64,000 bases of DNA from Pyrenochaeta sp. MPI-SDFR-AT-0127 (lineage: Eukaryota > Ascomycota > Dothideomycetes > Pleosporales > Cucurbitariaceae). Both the position numbers and the translations under genes were made by a program. Position 1 is the stretch's first letter. Each line of letters begins with the position of its first letter. The notes beneath the pieces were generated by a model, which was not told the DNA's origin, made no database searches, and saw only the letters and a list, made by a program, of their open reading frames with translations. Positions 44,775 to 55,115 of this stretch are shown piece by piece. The DNA is taken from the NCBI GenBank assembly GCA_020747015.1, contig JAGTJM010000067.1, forward strand, positions 62,001 to 126,000, in the 5' to 3' direction.

Positions 44775-47262
44775 ATGGGCAACTGGGCGGAGTACTTGGC
44801 CACTGGCATTACGACTGCCGCTCCCGGAGGTTAGTACACCACCATTCTAGTACGGAAGAGGATAAGTGAGATTTAAGCTCTTACTAGACAACGTTCCTAT
44901 CCGCAAGGACATTCGTACATTCAACGAGATCGAGCTATATCTCTATTTTGAGGGACTAAAACGGTTCCAAGCTGTGGGATTCAATGACCCGCTATCCTGG
45001 TATCAGATTGCCGGTAAGTATCATCCATTTTCTAGTTTCAATGGACGTATCTTTATTCTGAGTCCTTTATGATTGGATCTGATACTCCATAGGCATACAT
45101 GGGCGCCCATACAATACTTGGCCGAACTTCGACTGGAATAATGACATACCCGAGATCCCAGAGGAATTAAAACAGCCTCGAGGGTTCTGCACCCACTCCT
45201 CAATTCTGTTTCTACCATGGCATCGTCCATACCTCGCTCTTTTCGAGGTCAGTCATCAAAGTCGTGTGCTCCCAAAATCGAGTGATGTCGCTAATTTGCC
45301 CAGCGTCTATTGTATCACCACGTGAACGAAATTGCCGCAGGAATTTCGGATGATTCCAAAGCGGATTACGTTGCCACTGCTAAGCAGTTTAGGATGCCAT
45401 ATTGGGACTGGGCGGAAGTGTACCCTGATAGCCAAATCTTCCCCAAACAAGCACTCGACCCCAAGTATCAACCGAAGGGTCCACCTTCAACTAACTCAGT
45501 GCCTTTGAACCCAAGTGAACAATATAATCCGCTGCATCATTTTCCGCTGGTCGGCACAGAGACGGCTCGTCCCGATCCAGAGGTGATCCAGGTCTGTTTC
45601 CTTGTTCTTGAACGCTTTTCTCCAGACCAGTGATACTAATGATAGCCAAGATTTCGGACAACAGTGACGAAAACCCCAGGAAAGTGGACTCTACCGTCCG
45701 TTATCCATACGGCACTAATACAAAAGGCGAGATCGACAACTTAGAAGACGCCCTTGCGCGATTTTACAAGTCCGGAGCTACTTCGACAACATCATCAAAA
45801 GTCGCTCGAACAGCGGAGCGAAATCTTACTGAGCGTGTGGGTTATATTCTTCGATCTTACGCAAGCTTCGGGGCCGTGAGCAGCAACAAGTTCACCCACG
45901 AAGATCCCGCTCAGGGTCCAACTGCTCATGCAGGAACGTGGGGAAGCTTCGAAGATATCCATAATGCTGTGCATAACTTGACCGGTGGTTCCGGTGGTCA
46001 CATGTCTGGAATCGAAGTATCTGCGTTTGATCCCATATTTTGGCTGCATCACACGTGAGTGTGCAACCTTTCGCCACAGCCTCCCCTCGCTTGTTGAACT
46101 GAAGGTGTGATAGGAATATTGATCGCCTCTTTGCAATTTGGCAAGCGCTCCATGAGAGCGCGACCGACGAAGATACGTACGTTACACCACAGCTAGACTA
46201 CTACGGTACTTGGGCTGTTCGCAAATCAGAATACAAACCAGACGGCCAAAAGGGCGACGTTGAAGATATCAATTTCCCATTGTACCCGTTCCGAGATGTG
46301 GAAGATAGTTGGTATACCTCGGAGAAGGTGCGGAGAACTGAGGTTTTTGGCTACGCTTACTCTGAAACCCTCAGCCTGTCGTACCCACTAAGCGACGACG
46401 CCAAGGGTGCTCTTACAAAGATAGTCAGGGAAACATATCCATCCGCAGCAGAGGCTATCGCGAACAGCAAGCGGGAGGATCCTAAAGCGGGAGCTGGGCT
46501 CCTTCCCCAGGCTGCCATACTTAAGCAGATCCATACGAAGAATCTTAAAGCAACTACGGATGAGCTTCAAATACTTGCTTCCAAGCTGCCCGAGGAGAAT
46601 AAGCTCATCGAGCAGTTCTCGGGCCCGGATCAGCCTTACCTGCACAAGCTTGCGCCCGACAACGAATTCCTCGAGTGGATCGTTAATATCAAGGCCCAGA
46701 AGCATGCCTTGGGCGGCCAATATTCCGTCCATGTCTTCCTTGATGCTGTGGAGGATGCTAATGTGGCTCTTTGGCCACTCTCACCTCATCATGTTGGTAC
46801 TTTTGCGCCGCTCGGTCAAGCAAGCGACACGGGATGCACCAAGTGTCAGGTCGATCAGGCGGACCATCGGGAGGTTACAGGACAAATCCCGTTGACCCTG
46901 GCGCTGATGGAAAGATATCTCGCTGGACTTATTGACGATTTATCGGTGGAGAAGGTGGTACCTTACCTTACGAAGAACTTGCATTGGAGGGTTGTTAAGG
47001 TGAGCTAGCTTTGTGACACGTTGCAAATTACCGACCATGATATGCTGACGCTCATGTGCAGAGCAACGGTTCTGTAGCAGACTCCCGCAGCGAAGTTGCT
47101 GGTCTAACAGTGTTCGTTGTGTCGAACAAGGTCACTCTTCCTGAAGACGATGCTCAGCTGCCAGTCTATGCCAAAGAGGTTGACATCCATCCACAGATTA
47201 CGACGAACCTTGAGGGCCATGGTCGAGGAGATGGCACAGGTCTTGCGGTTGGTGATGTGTAG
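44775..47262 (+). CDS. tyrosinase (type-3 copper phenol oxidase)
   Basis: Seven exons, 44775-44829, 44867-45013, 45093-45247, 45304-45591, 45651-46054, 46114-46999 and 47062-47262, join to 711 residues. CuA ligands sit in GIHGRPYNTWPNF (about residue 69), FCTHSS (about 100) and FLPWHRPYLALFE (about 108-120). CuB ligands sit in FEDIHNAVHNLTGG (about 320-333) and AFDPIFWLHHTNIDRLFAIW (about 342-361). Arrangement and length fit fungal tyrosinases with a C-terminal extension that shields the active site until cleavage. There is no signal peptide, as in many cytosolic fungal tyrosinases. It oxidises monophenols and diphenols to quinones (melanin or pigment chemistry). The first intron is only 37 nt; the rest are 55-78 nt. 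Every junction keeps frame. Confidence 0.95.
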
Positions 47263-47916
47263 GCACTGAAAGTGGCGTCATTGTTGGGATCGATGCGCTA
47301 GGCTCAGTGTTGGATTGGTTACAAACATGAGATTGATCGTTTTTGTGGATAACTAGTAAGAAGTTCAGCTATCAGCCGACCATACCTTCGATGCAAATTA
47401 ATTATTTGAGAGTTTAGGATGTGTAAAAACCATCTCCTAACTGTCTCGCGATCGTTGATTTCATGTCTAACGGTATTCGACAAGCTCACACATCCACTAA
47501 GGTTTAGCTATCGTAGCGCAGCAGAATAGATTGAGCACAGGGAAATACGAGATCGATTTAATGATCATTACACCTGCGCTAACTAGAAGACTGGAAAAAC
47601 TACCGCGCTCTAGAAAGAGAAATCCCCAGCTTGCCAAATACAATGTTCCAGCGTCTGAAGCGGTGTCTTATACCTGGGGCACAGCTAGCGTTTCGTAGTG
47701 TGATAACTGAATGGTCCGGAAGGCTGTCTTCGAGCTCGCATTGGTCTGACAGGCGGCATGGTCGGAATTCTCCGATCCACTTTATAAAGTGCATGCCAAA
47801 TGACTGTCATTCTGCCAAAACAATCTCAGAGCCACAATGTCCTTTATTATCAGGTCCTGATATCAAAAAGCACCATTGCGTGCTGTAGGATCCAATGTCG
47901 AATGTGAGAGCAGCAT
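47263..47916. other. intergenic region between convergent genes
   Basis: I see no gene; two 60-85-codon ORFs on opposite strands overlap one another and look like chance. Confidence 0.4.
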
Positions 47917-48465
47917 TCAACATAATTTCAACTCTTTTGAAAAGATGACGAAATGAAGATCGTCTCTTAGAATCTCTTTCCAGTCGCCATGATGTTCGTA
48001 AGGAAATGGAGTTGTCTCTCCGGTCTCCTGGTAGCCCTGGCGCTTGTACCACGCAATCAGCTCGGCGCGCGTGCTGACAACATCGAATTTCATCCTAGCA
48101 GAGCCCCATATATCCATGGCATAATTTTCAGCGTAGGCAAGCACCTTGCGACCCAAGCCTCGATTTTGGTGATTGACATCCACAGCGAGCATACCAAACC
48201 ATGCGCAGTTGGTGTCAAATTTGCGTACGCTGCCGTGAGCCAACAGCGTTCCAACTGAATCGGTGGCTACATATACGGCGCAGTCTGGTTGACAGATCTT
48301 GGCTTGGATCTGTTTAGCGCTGGTGACGTCGATACTGGCATGGTCGGTAGATAGGAAGACCTGTGTGGTCTTGTCGTCCCGGAATGCCGTGTTGATGAGG
48401 CGCTCAAGCGGAACAGCATCGTCTTCTGTGGCTAGACGAAACGTGAGGTTATCGGAAGAGGCCAT
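47917..48465 (-). CDS. GNAT-family N-acetyltransferase
   Basis: Single exon, 182 residues, ATG at 48465. It opens as many GNATs do (FRLATEDDAVPLERLINTAF). The core motif A is GMLAVDVNHQNRGLGRKVLA, with the acetyl-CoA loop in NRGLGRK (about residue 103-109). The downstream helix and strand read YAENYAMDIWGSARMKFDVV and WYKRQGYQETGETTPFPYEH. The single compact GNAT domain and size are standard. The substrate is unknown; it may be a small metabolite or an antibiotic-type amine. It is not closely similar to the other GNAT at 42999-43703, which belongs to a different branch. It is divergent from the sugar-porter gene, with a 443-bp spacer. Confidence 0.92.
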   Translation of the reverse strand: MASSDNLTFRLATEDDAVPLERLINTAFRDDKTTQVFLSTDHASIDVTSAKQIQAKICQPDCAVYVATDSVGTLLAHGSVRKFDTNCAWFGMLAVDVNHQNRGLGRKVLAYAENYAMDIWGSARMKFDVVSTRAELIAWYKRQGYQETGETTPFPYEHHGDWKEILRDDLHFVIFSKELKLC

Positions 48466-48908
48466 ATTGGCAGGTTTTGCGAAGATTTCTTGTGCAAAAT
48501 TAGGTCAACGATGGGCAATTATATGCGTGTGCATGCCCCGATCGGAGTTCGGCATTGTGGCCGTTGTTTCGGAATGCGCGCAGACGCTGCACTTTGATTA
48601 AAAGTCAATTCACGCGTTGGTAGCCTAATAGACTGTGGGAAAGTATCAAGATGATATAGCTCGGTGTTGTTCGGCTTGACGAGGTGCTGTGGGCGTGTAA
48701 GGCAATTACATCAAAGTGTTACGCCACCGCCGAGCTGATTGGCTTGTCAGTCATGTGCATGGGCATCGTTTCTCGTGAAGTCATCCATGACACCCCGCCT
48801 CTACTTCCACAGAATCGCAAAAACGCCCGAAGACTTACTGACTGATCAATTTTCGTGTCTAATACTAGCCGCTAGGACCGTACGCGCTGCCTCTTCATCT
48901 TAGCTCCC
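48466..48908. promoter_or_regulatory. divergent promoter region between GNAT and sugar porter
   Basis: The 443 bp between two divergent start codons hold no ORF of note and should contain both promoters. No clear TATA box seen. Confidence 0.4.
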
Positions 48909-50441
48909 ATGAATCGTTGTAGGCGCCCAGTCGATTGTGGCTCCCAATCCACACAAATCACAACGGTTCTCAATAACACACATCCGCAATGGTGGAAGGA
49001 CCCAGGCCTGCGCAAGCTCAACTTCCTGATTTTCACGTGCTATATCGGTGCTAAGGCCAATGGATACGTTAGTTCTCTTATTTCCAGTCTGATCGCAAAT
49101 CCTAGATGGATTGAGGACTTAAATGGGCTCTCGAATATTAACACTCTGGGCCTGGTAGTCGCGGCTCATCCTCTAGGCTGTATCGCCGCCTTTTTCCCAG
49201 CACCTTGGCTCTCGGATAGGTTCGGCCGTCGCGCCGGCATCATGTTCGGCAACATAGGAATGACTGGTGGAGTTCTAGGACAAATATTTTGCAGCACGTC
49301 TGTTCAATTCCTTGGCATGCGTCTTCTGGTTGGCTTTGCGTCCATCTTCAACACGCTATCCTCATCGGCCTTGCTCCTTGAACTTGCTCATCCCCGTCAA
49401 AGAGCTGTTGCTGGGGCTTTATTCAACACCTTTTTCTTCATTGGCTCCATGACTGGCGCTTGGATATCATATGGGGCTCTAAACATCTCGAGTTCGTGGT
49501 CATGGCGGTTGCCGGTAGCTATTCAACTATTCTGGACCGTGGCGCAGCTCATCTTGGTCATCTTTTGCCCGGAGTCCCCTCGCTGGTATGTGATGAATAA
49601 GAAAGAGGAACAGGCCAGGAGTGTCATGATTCAGTTCCATGCTAACGGCCATGCTGATGACCAACTGGTCCTTACTGAGCTATCAAAAATATGCGCATCA
49701 GCGGAGATTGAGGACCAGAGCCGTAGTGTAGGCTGGTTGTCTCTATTTTCTACGCCTGGTAGCCGCAAGAGACTTATTTTATCTGTGGCTATTGGTGTAG
49801 CTACCCAGTGGGTGGGTAACGGAATCATCAGCTTCTACTTGGCACCGGTGTTGCGGACTGTCGGCATCACCAACCCTTCCAAACAACAAGGCATAAATGG
49901 AGGCCTACAGATCTACAACTGGCTCCTAGCATTTTGTGCTGCTTTACTCGCAGAAAGGGTTGGTCGACGGCGTCTATTCTTGATGTCGGTTGGAACCATG
50001 TTGGTCTTTATGACTATGGTCACAATATGCTCCGCGCGTTATTCAACAACTGGATCCATCAAGGCAGGCTATGCCGTAATCGTCTTTCTTTTTCTGTTCC
50101 TTGGTGGATATGTCATTGGGTTAACGCCTATCCCCATTCTCTATGTCAACGAGATCTGGCCTAGTCACCTCCGATCCAAAGGCACGAGTATTTTCTGGGT
50201 CTCCCAAGCTATTGCCAATTGCTTCAATCAATATGTGAATCCTATTGCTCTAGAAAGGATCATATGGAGATACTATCTTGTTTATGTAGCCATACTAGTT
50301 GTTGTGCTCATATTCATGTTATTGTATGTACCAGAAACAAAAGGATTGTCATTAGAGGAGGTGTGCAGAATATTCGATGGGCAGCTAGCTGGTGACATCG
50401 ACCTGCAAGTAGTCTCTTCCCGTAACAATGACGAGGAATAG
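48909..50441 (+). CDS. MFS sugar porter (hexose/lactose-type)
   Basis: Single exon of 510 residues with twelve predicted membrane segments. The sugar-porter signatures are visible: APWLSDRFGRRAGI in loop 2-3, GMRLLVGFA (helix 4), SWSWRLPVAIQLFWT, PESPRWY at the end of helix 6, QWVGNGIISFYLAPVL in helix 7 (the QQxxGxNxxxYY-like site, here diverged), ERVGRRRLFLMSVG in loop 8-9 and VPETKGLSLEEV at the C-terminus. Such proteins import mono- or disaccharides with protons at the plasma membrane. The helix 7 site and the length resemble the lactose/cellodextrin permease-like fungal group rather than yeast HXT, but the sugar cannot be assigned. It fits with the nearby GH3 and GH43 enzymes that release sugars. 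Confidence 0.93.
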   Translation: MNRCRRPVDCGSQSTQITTVLNNTHPQWWKDPGLRKLNFLIFTCYIGAKANGYVSSLISSLIANPRWIEDLNGLSNINTLGLVVAAHPLGCIAAFFPAPWLSDRFGRRAGIMFGNIGMTGGVLGQIFCSTSVQFLGMRLLVGFASIFNTLSSSALLLELAHPRQRAVAGALFNTFFFIGSMTGAWISYGALNISSSWSWRLPVAIQLFWTVAQLILVIFCPESPRWYVMNKKEEQARSVMIQFHANGHADDQLVLTELSKICASAEIEDQSRSVGWLSLFSTPGSRKRLILSVAIGVATQWVGNGIISFYLAPVLRTVGITNPSKQQGINGGLQIYNWLLAFCAALLAERVGRRRLFLMSVGTMLVFMTMVTICSARYSTTGSIKAGYAVIVFLFLFLGGYVIGLTPIPILYVNEIWPSHLRSKGTSIFWVSQAIANCFNQYVNPIALERIIWRYYLVYVAILVVVLIFMLLYVPETKGLSLEEVCRIFDGQLAGDIDLQVVSSRNNDEE

Positions 50442-50939
50442 GCTGCTGAAACTTACAAGAAGCGCTGATGATCGCCGGGTTCTAGAGATAAAGTAGTTTA
50501 TCGTGGCAGGATGGTTACCTCGCTACAAAGGGGTGCCTTATGCCATTATCTAGGTTAAGGTTTTCAAACAATCGGGTGAATTTAATAATGGAAATGAAGA
50601 CGACTGAAGATTATTGGTGACTTGGTACGAATTTTCGCTCTAGATTGTCTGCTTAGCTCAAGGATGGGCTTTGCTATGTACATCTCCGAATAGGTACGAG
50701 GCTGTACCTACCATCTACATGTAGTCAAAGCAAGCCTTATCCAATAAGTATGACCACGATTTCAAGTAAGGCAACTGCAAGAACTCAAGCGCCCATCCCA
50801 GTAAAAGGAAAGGCTTATTATCACCCCCAGTAACACCACCCTACCTGTTGATGGGTATATGACTTCTGCTCTTACGCTCTCGCACTGTGGATTTTCTGCT
50901 GGCATTCCCCTTTCATCTGAACCTTTCTTGATATCATGC
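50442..50939. other. intergenic region between convergent genes
   Basis: No gene seen. It contains the 3' flanks of the sugar-porter and F-box-like genes. Confidence 0.4.
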
Positions 50940-51809
50940 TCAGAGCAGCCGACGGACTTCCGGTCGCTGGAATATTGACGGTTTCTTCACGGGCGGTTTT
51001 CCAATGGCGTAAACTATGCCCGTTATCCTGCCAACATGATTATATACTAGCTCTAGCTCGGGCGGAGTTAAGCGGTGACGCACAAGCCTTGGTTGTCCTT
51101 CTTCATACCAGGCTGCAACGTTCAGTTCTGATGGCCATATCAACTGTACTTTCAGGAAGCCCTTCCACTGACGTACCCCGGTGTGCATTCCTCTATCACG
51201 GAGCGATTGATAGTTCGCAGACAGGCGCACCAATGCACTGCGGACGTTTCTTGTAAATTGGCGCACTTGATACGCTGCGAGGATAATGTTCGGCACAGGA
51301 GGGCCAGTTGAAACCCTAGCAGTCTTACTCCACTCGGGGGGCTCCAGGTTGAAGGTCACCGTTCGGATATTAGTCGGTAAGCCATAGAGCAACGCAATCT
51401 CATTACAGTCTTGTCTCAGCTCGCCATTGCGGACGGTGAATAGTGGATTCACAGCAAAGGTGACATGATGGCAGTCTTTGAAAGTTTCTAGAGAAGACGT
51501 GAGAGCGCATAGGGGACCGCCACGGCTCAGCTGTCCTTCATCAACGGGCCCGCTATGGAGATGCGGATGTTGAAATGGTAATTCCAAGATCGATTTGCGG
51601 ATATAATTTTTGCGTCCTTTTATGAATTCATGGTCGAACTCGAGTTTGATTTGCCTAGAAACACGACGGAGATTTTCGGCATCCGCCGGATCACCGTCAC
51701 TAATGGATGCAACTTTCTTATACACTTCAATGCGAATCTCAGAAGGAAGCTGCATAAGCTGGAACATTCTTCGTGTCTCCTTTGACTCCTTGAGTTGTTT
51801 AGCGAGCAT
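50940..51809 (-). CDS. F-box-like hypothetical protein
   Basis: Single exon of 289 residues. The N-terminus (FQLMQLPSEIRIEVYKKVAS, about residue 16-35) has the LPxEIRxxIY pattern of the fungal F-box-like start, followed by ENLRRVSRQIKLEFDHEF. The remainder has SSLETFKDCHHVTFAV and TNIRTVTFNLEPPEW motifs of the kind found in many short fungal hypotheticals. F-box proteins recruit substrates to SCF ubiquitin ligases, but this group is unstudied and may not bind Skp1. It is head to head with a broken paralogue at 52374; the two share the same N-terminal pattern. Confidence 0.75.
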   Translation of the reverse strand: MLAKQLKESKETRRMFQLMQLPSEIRIEVYKKVASISDGDPADAENLRRVSRQIKLEFDHEFIKGRKNYIRKSILELPFQHPHLHSGPVDEGQLSRGGPLCALTSSLETFKDCHHVTFAVNPLFTVRNGELRQDCNEIALLYGLPTNIRTVTFNLEPPEWSKTARVSTGPPVPNIILAAYQVRQFTRNVRSALVRLSANYQSLRDRGMHTGVRQWKGFLKVQLIWPSELNVAAWYEEGQPRLVRHRLTPPELELVYNHVGRITGIVYAIGKPPVKKPSIFQRPEVRRLL

Positions 51810-52373
51810 TGCAATTGGAAAGAAACCTTAAACGACACTGTGAATCGGGATAGGAGTCCTTTGTTGGAGGCAATTTGGTGGTCTTGATCGTCAGAAGTGA
51901 TCGATATCGTTGGGAGCAGCGATTATTCTGGTGGATGGCGTAGAATTGTCTTCGTGGTTGAGTCGGGTGGTAGTTTAAGTTGAAAAAAATTGAAGGTCTT
52001 GGGAAGCAATAATATACGGATCGGGTGTGCAAAAGCTAAAGTGAAAGCATAGCCGAATAAGGATGCTGGTGGGTGAAGGAATTGGCTGTGTAAAATATGA
52101 GATTCACAGCTCTGTCCTCAACGCCTACCAAAGAAGTCGCATACCCTCGCTTTTTCACCCCCAAAATACAATCACGTGGGTCGCACCATGCACCCGTGCG
52201 AGTTCAAGTACCGTCAACAATTCGAACCCATTTCTGTTTCCACTCAGCTCGATTACACTTCGTCAAACCAGGGTCAAGTCAAGTCAACGTACCTCGAGGA
52301 ACAAAAAACACTGACTCAACGTCTCTCACGAACTAAACCTCATTTTTGGACTTAGGTACCCCAGAAAGCCACA
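51810..52373. promoter_or_regulatory. divergent promoter region between F-box-like paralogues
   Basis: A 564-bp spacer between the head-to-head start codons. Nothing else is seen here. Confidence 0.4.
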
Positions 52374-53127
52374 ATGACTGCGCAGACTTCTTCGCTGCTC
52401 TCGGCACAGGCGATACCGCCTCGATTTTCTCTGCTTAGGCTTCAAAGTGAGATTCGATTACAAATATACCAGGATGTAGCAGGTACGAACGATCCAGTAC
52501 TATACCTTCAGCCTCTTCTCCGCGTCTGCAAGTCAATTGGCGGCGAAGTCTTGGGAGAATTGGCAAGGTTCACCATGATCTACCTGTAGAGGTGGGAGGC
52601 AACTATCAACAAAAACTCGCCGATTCCGATCCTCATCTCCAAGCCAGAGACTTGGGATGATATCTGTACCATAAAGGTGTCTTTGCCGCTTTCATTGTTC
52701 GCGTTTGTTGGCAATACGTCTTCGATTACGGGCCCGTATCCTTCCTTCCCACTTCTGGACGATATTATCGCCTTGCATCGCAAACAGATGATCTTCGATT
52801 TCTACGACGACCACAATCCCTCCGCTTCGAAATCATACAGACCGCGCAGCTATGATATCCTCGACTTTTGCCGATATGTCCAGCAGTGGCGACTGTACCA
52901 CCGAATGATATCTTTGGAGATTACACTAGATTGGGGCCATGAATCTATTGATCCCAGTTCGAACCAAGTCATCAAAAAGTCAATACAGTAGTGCCACCGG
53001 CGTGGGGTGTTTGGATTGGTGGTCCGATATGGAGAGAATTCGGTTAGCTGGCGCAGCTGGGTTTAGAGGAGGGAACGATTCCCATTGTGAGTGCTCCAAT
53101 TGTGACTTGCTGCAGCAGGTTGCTTGA
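52374..53127 (+). pseudogene. broken F-box-like paralogue
   Basis: The frame begins MTAQTSSLLSAQ and has the same F-box-like pattern (SLLRLQSEIRLQIYQDVAG) and LLRVCKSIGGEV as the neighbour at 50940. It then meets an in-frame TAG at 52587-52589 and carries on, in the same frame, with clearly coding-like sequence (WEATINKNSPIPILISKPET; DILDFCRYVQQWRLYHRMIS) to a TAG at 52991. A continuation one frame over (SSATGVGCLDWWSDMERIRL; GNDSHCECSNCDLL) runs to 53127. So there is one nonsense codon and probably one frameshift. A weak 42-nt intron ending at the TAG (GTCTTG...TAG) could hide the nonsense codon, but not the second break. Confidence 0.55.
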
Positions 53128-53388
53128 GATAACACGGGCGCAAAATGTGTACACTTCTTCAGATGTATTTAAGTAGCTGTTCAGACGCACAGAATGGAAT
53201 GCTAGTGGACACCATAGCCTTACTACAACTAAACACGATGGATGGCCTCGCCATTTGAGAGGCTGAAGGTTCAGGCCACAGCCGTGCGCAGATTTCTGAT
53301 TCTTTAGATTCGATTCAATGTAGCCAGAAAGATGATATAAGGAATGTCACAATGCACGCACCAGATGTCAAGGGTTGGAATCATATCC

Positions 53389-54045
53389 CTAGCAGTCCGT
53401 CTTAATAGTGTACTTCACGTCATCGAGTGCCAATCCCCCATACATGTCTCCCCCGTTATCCGACCTGGCGATACTAAAGCCTACACTCTTCAGACCCTGC
53501 CATTCTCTTGTAAAACTCGTCTTATTCATTTTGAAATCCTCAATGACGTGTCCCGGGTCCAACCGCGGAAAGATAATAATGCGTTTGATAACTCGGCCAC
53601 CTGGCTTCCATCCCCAAGCGCTGATGGCACATTCAGCCTGCGGCACTCCGGAGACACAGGCATAGGAGAAAGAGTGCAGATCAAAGGTTTGTTTTGGCGG
53701 TCTATCTAATGTCAGTCAAGTCATGTACTAAACGCAAACAATCATGACGTACGAATCTGGAACACTTATGTTCCCACTCCCACCGAACGCCATAGTCCAT
53801 TGAGTCCCTGAAGTTGGTGGGATGAAGCCGTCATACTGATCGACTTGGAAAGTTGTGTAGCTCAGACCGTAGTAGTGCGGTGGAATAGGATTTGGCCCGG
53901 GTTCAACGAAAGGCAAATCATCGTAACGGGCAATTTTAGTTTCTCTGGATGGGTGACAGTAATCATTACCATTACTTGTGGGAGCTGCAATGGCAATAGA
54001 GAGACAGCACAGTAGTGTGTAGCGCTTGAGAACGATTGTGAGCAT
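53389..54045 (-). CDS. small secreted protein of unknown function (201 residues)
   Basis: Two exons, 54045-53753 and 53701-53389, joined over a GTACGT...TAG intron. The acceptor is the TAG ending at 53702, which gives PDSPPKQTFDLHSFSYACVS; the nearer AG would produce a stop. The leader (LLCCLSIAIAAPTS) follows a short basic start. The mature part reads as a beta-sandwich-like chain: HYYGLSYTTFQVDQYDGFIP, WTMAFGGSGNISVP and ISAWGWKPGGRVIKRIIIFP. It ends GGDMYGGLALDDVKYTIKTD followed by C, with four cysteines in the mature chain. Small fungal proteins of this layout are secreted and mostly unnamed. I give no function. Confidence 0.8.
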
Positions 54046-55115
54046 GTTGGAAAATCTCTAGGAGATGGATTCTGACAACAGCGATGAGATCGACTTAGAG
54101 CTGCTCATCATAACTTTAGCTGAAAGCTGCTTTCAGCTGCCAATGCTATGCTATCACTCGTGTCCTCATTCCTGATTCGTGTACGACAAGTGACTATTGG
54201 ATACCTGCGAACTTTCCAATGTGCTGGCGCTCGTGTTTATCGCTAGGGTTCGCATTCGACTCTGCAATGCGTGACCCTGAACAGCCAAGACGGGTGCCTG
54301 TGCTATTATTAGCAGACATTGGGGGAGCTGATTGGATAGGTGATTCAGGCCATGGCTGATTCACTGCTACCTAGACTCATACCTTAGGAAAGAGGTGTGT
54401 CCAACTGACCTCGTGATGACTATGGTAATGGATGTCGAAGAAAATAAGCATGACTGCGCGTCGCCGCGAGTAACACGCGACCGAGGAAGCCTGAGAGCTG
54501 ACCTAAATAAACAACGCGCAGGCCACGCCCAGCCTTTTCGCAACATGGCCAGCGAATGGGTGATCCAGTACAAAGCTGCTGGCCTGGTTAATATCTGGCA
54601 GTGGTTATATTGGTGTAAGCAGCTCCTGCTCCAACAGGGGTCTGAAATGGCTGAAATGCGCTTGGACCTAGTACTGGCCAAGAAGCGCAATGATCGTGAA
54701 TGAGATTGGCAAGGTCATTGATTGCGAAACTTTGACAACAACATACAGAATATCCTGCTGCGAATGTTCCAAATGCGTGACCAGCCGCGTTATGCTATGG
54801 TGGCTCATTACTCGGCTTCCGTAACATTCCGCCTCGCCTGGATGGACGGCACAGTGGATGATGTGTCGATTTGCCGCTCCCTTGCGCGTGCTGAAGGGGG
54901 TGGATCCAGACGTACACATCTTTGCTGTTAGTGATAGGCGGACGGATGATAGGAGGGTGCATGGTCAAGGGTGGGAAGGACGCGATGCCCAGACGGAAAT
55001 GCCGGGGAAGAAAGACCGTCCCCAGACTATACCCCGCTTCCCCCGGAAACCACTCTTATTCGCCTTGTGCCCATCTCGAGCTTCGCCCTCCAACTCCGGA
55101 TTTCACTCCTCCGCC
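54046..55115. other. intergenic region upstream of the Zn2Cys6 gene
   Basis: The regulator's frame stays open back to 54858, but that part looks like untranslated leader (Arg/Pro/Ser-rich, no domain). No other gene is seen. Confidence 0.4.

Noticed and set aside
54858..55115. N-terminal extension of the Zn2Cys6 regulator
   Set aside because: In frame and open, but the sequence looks like untranslated leader and precedes a normal start (MATTEQ).
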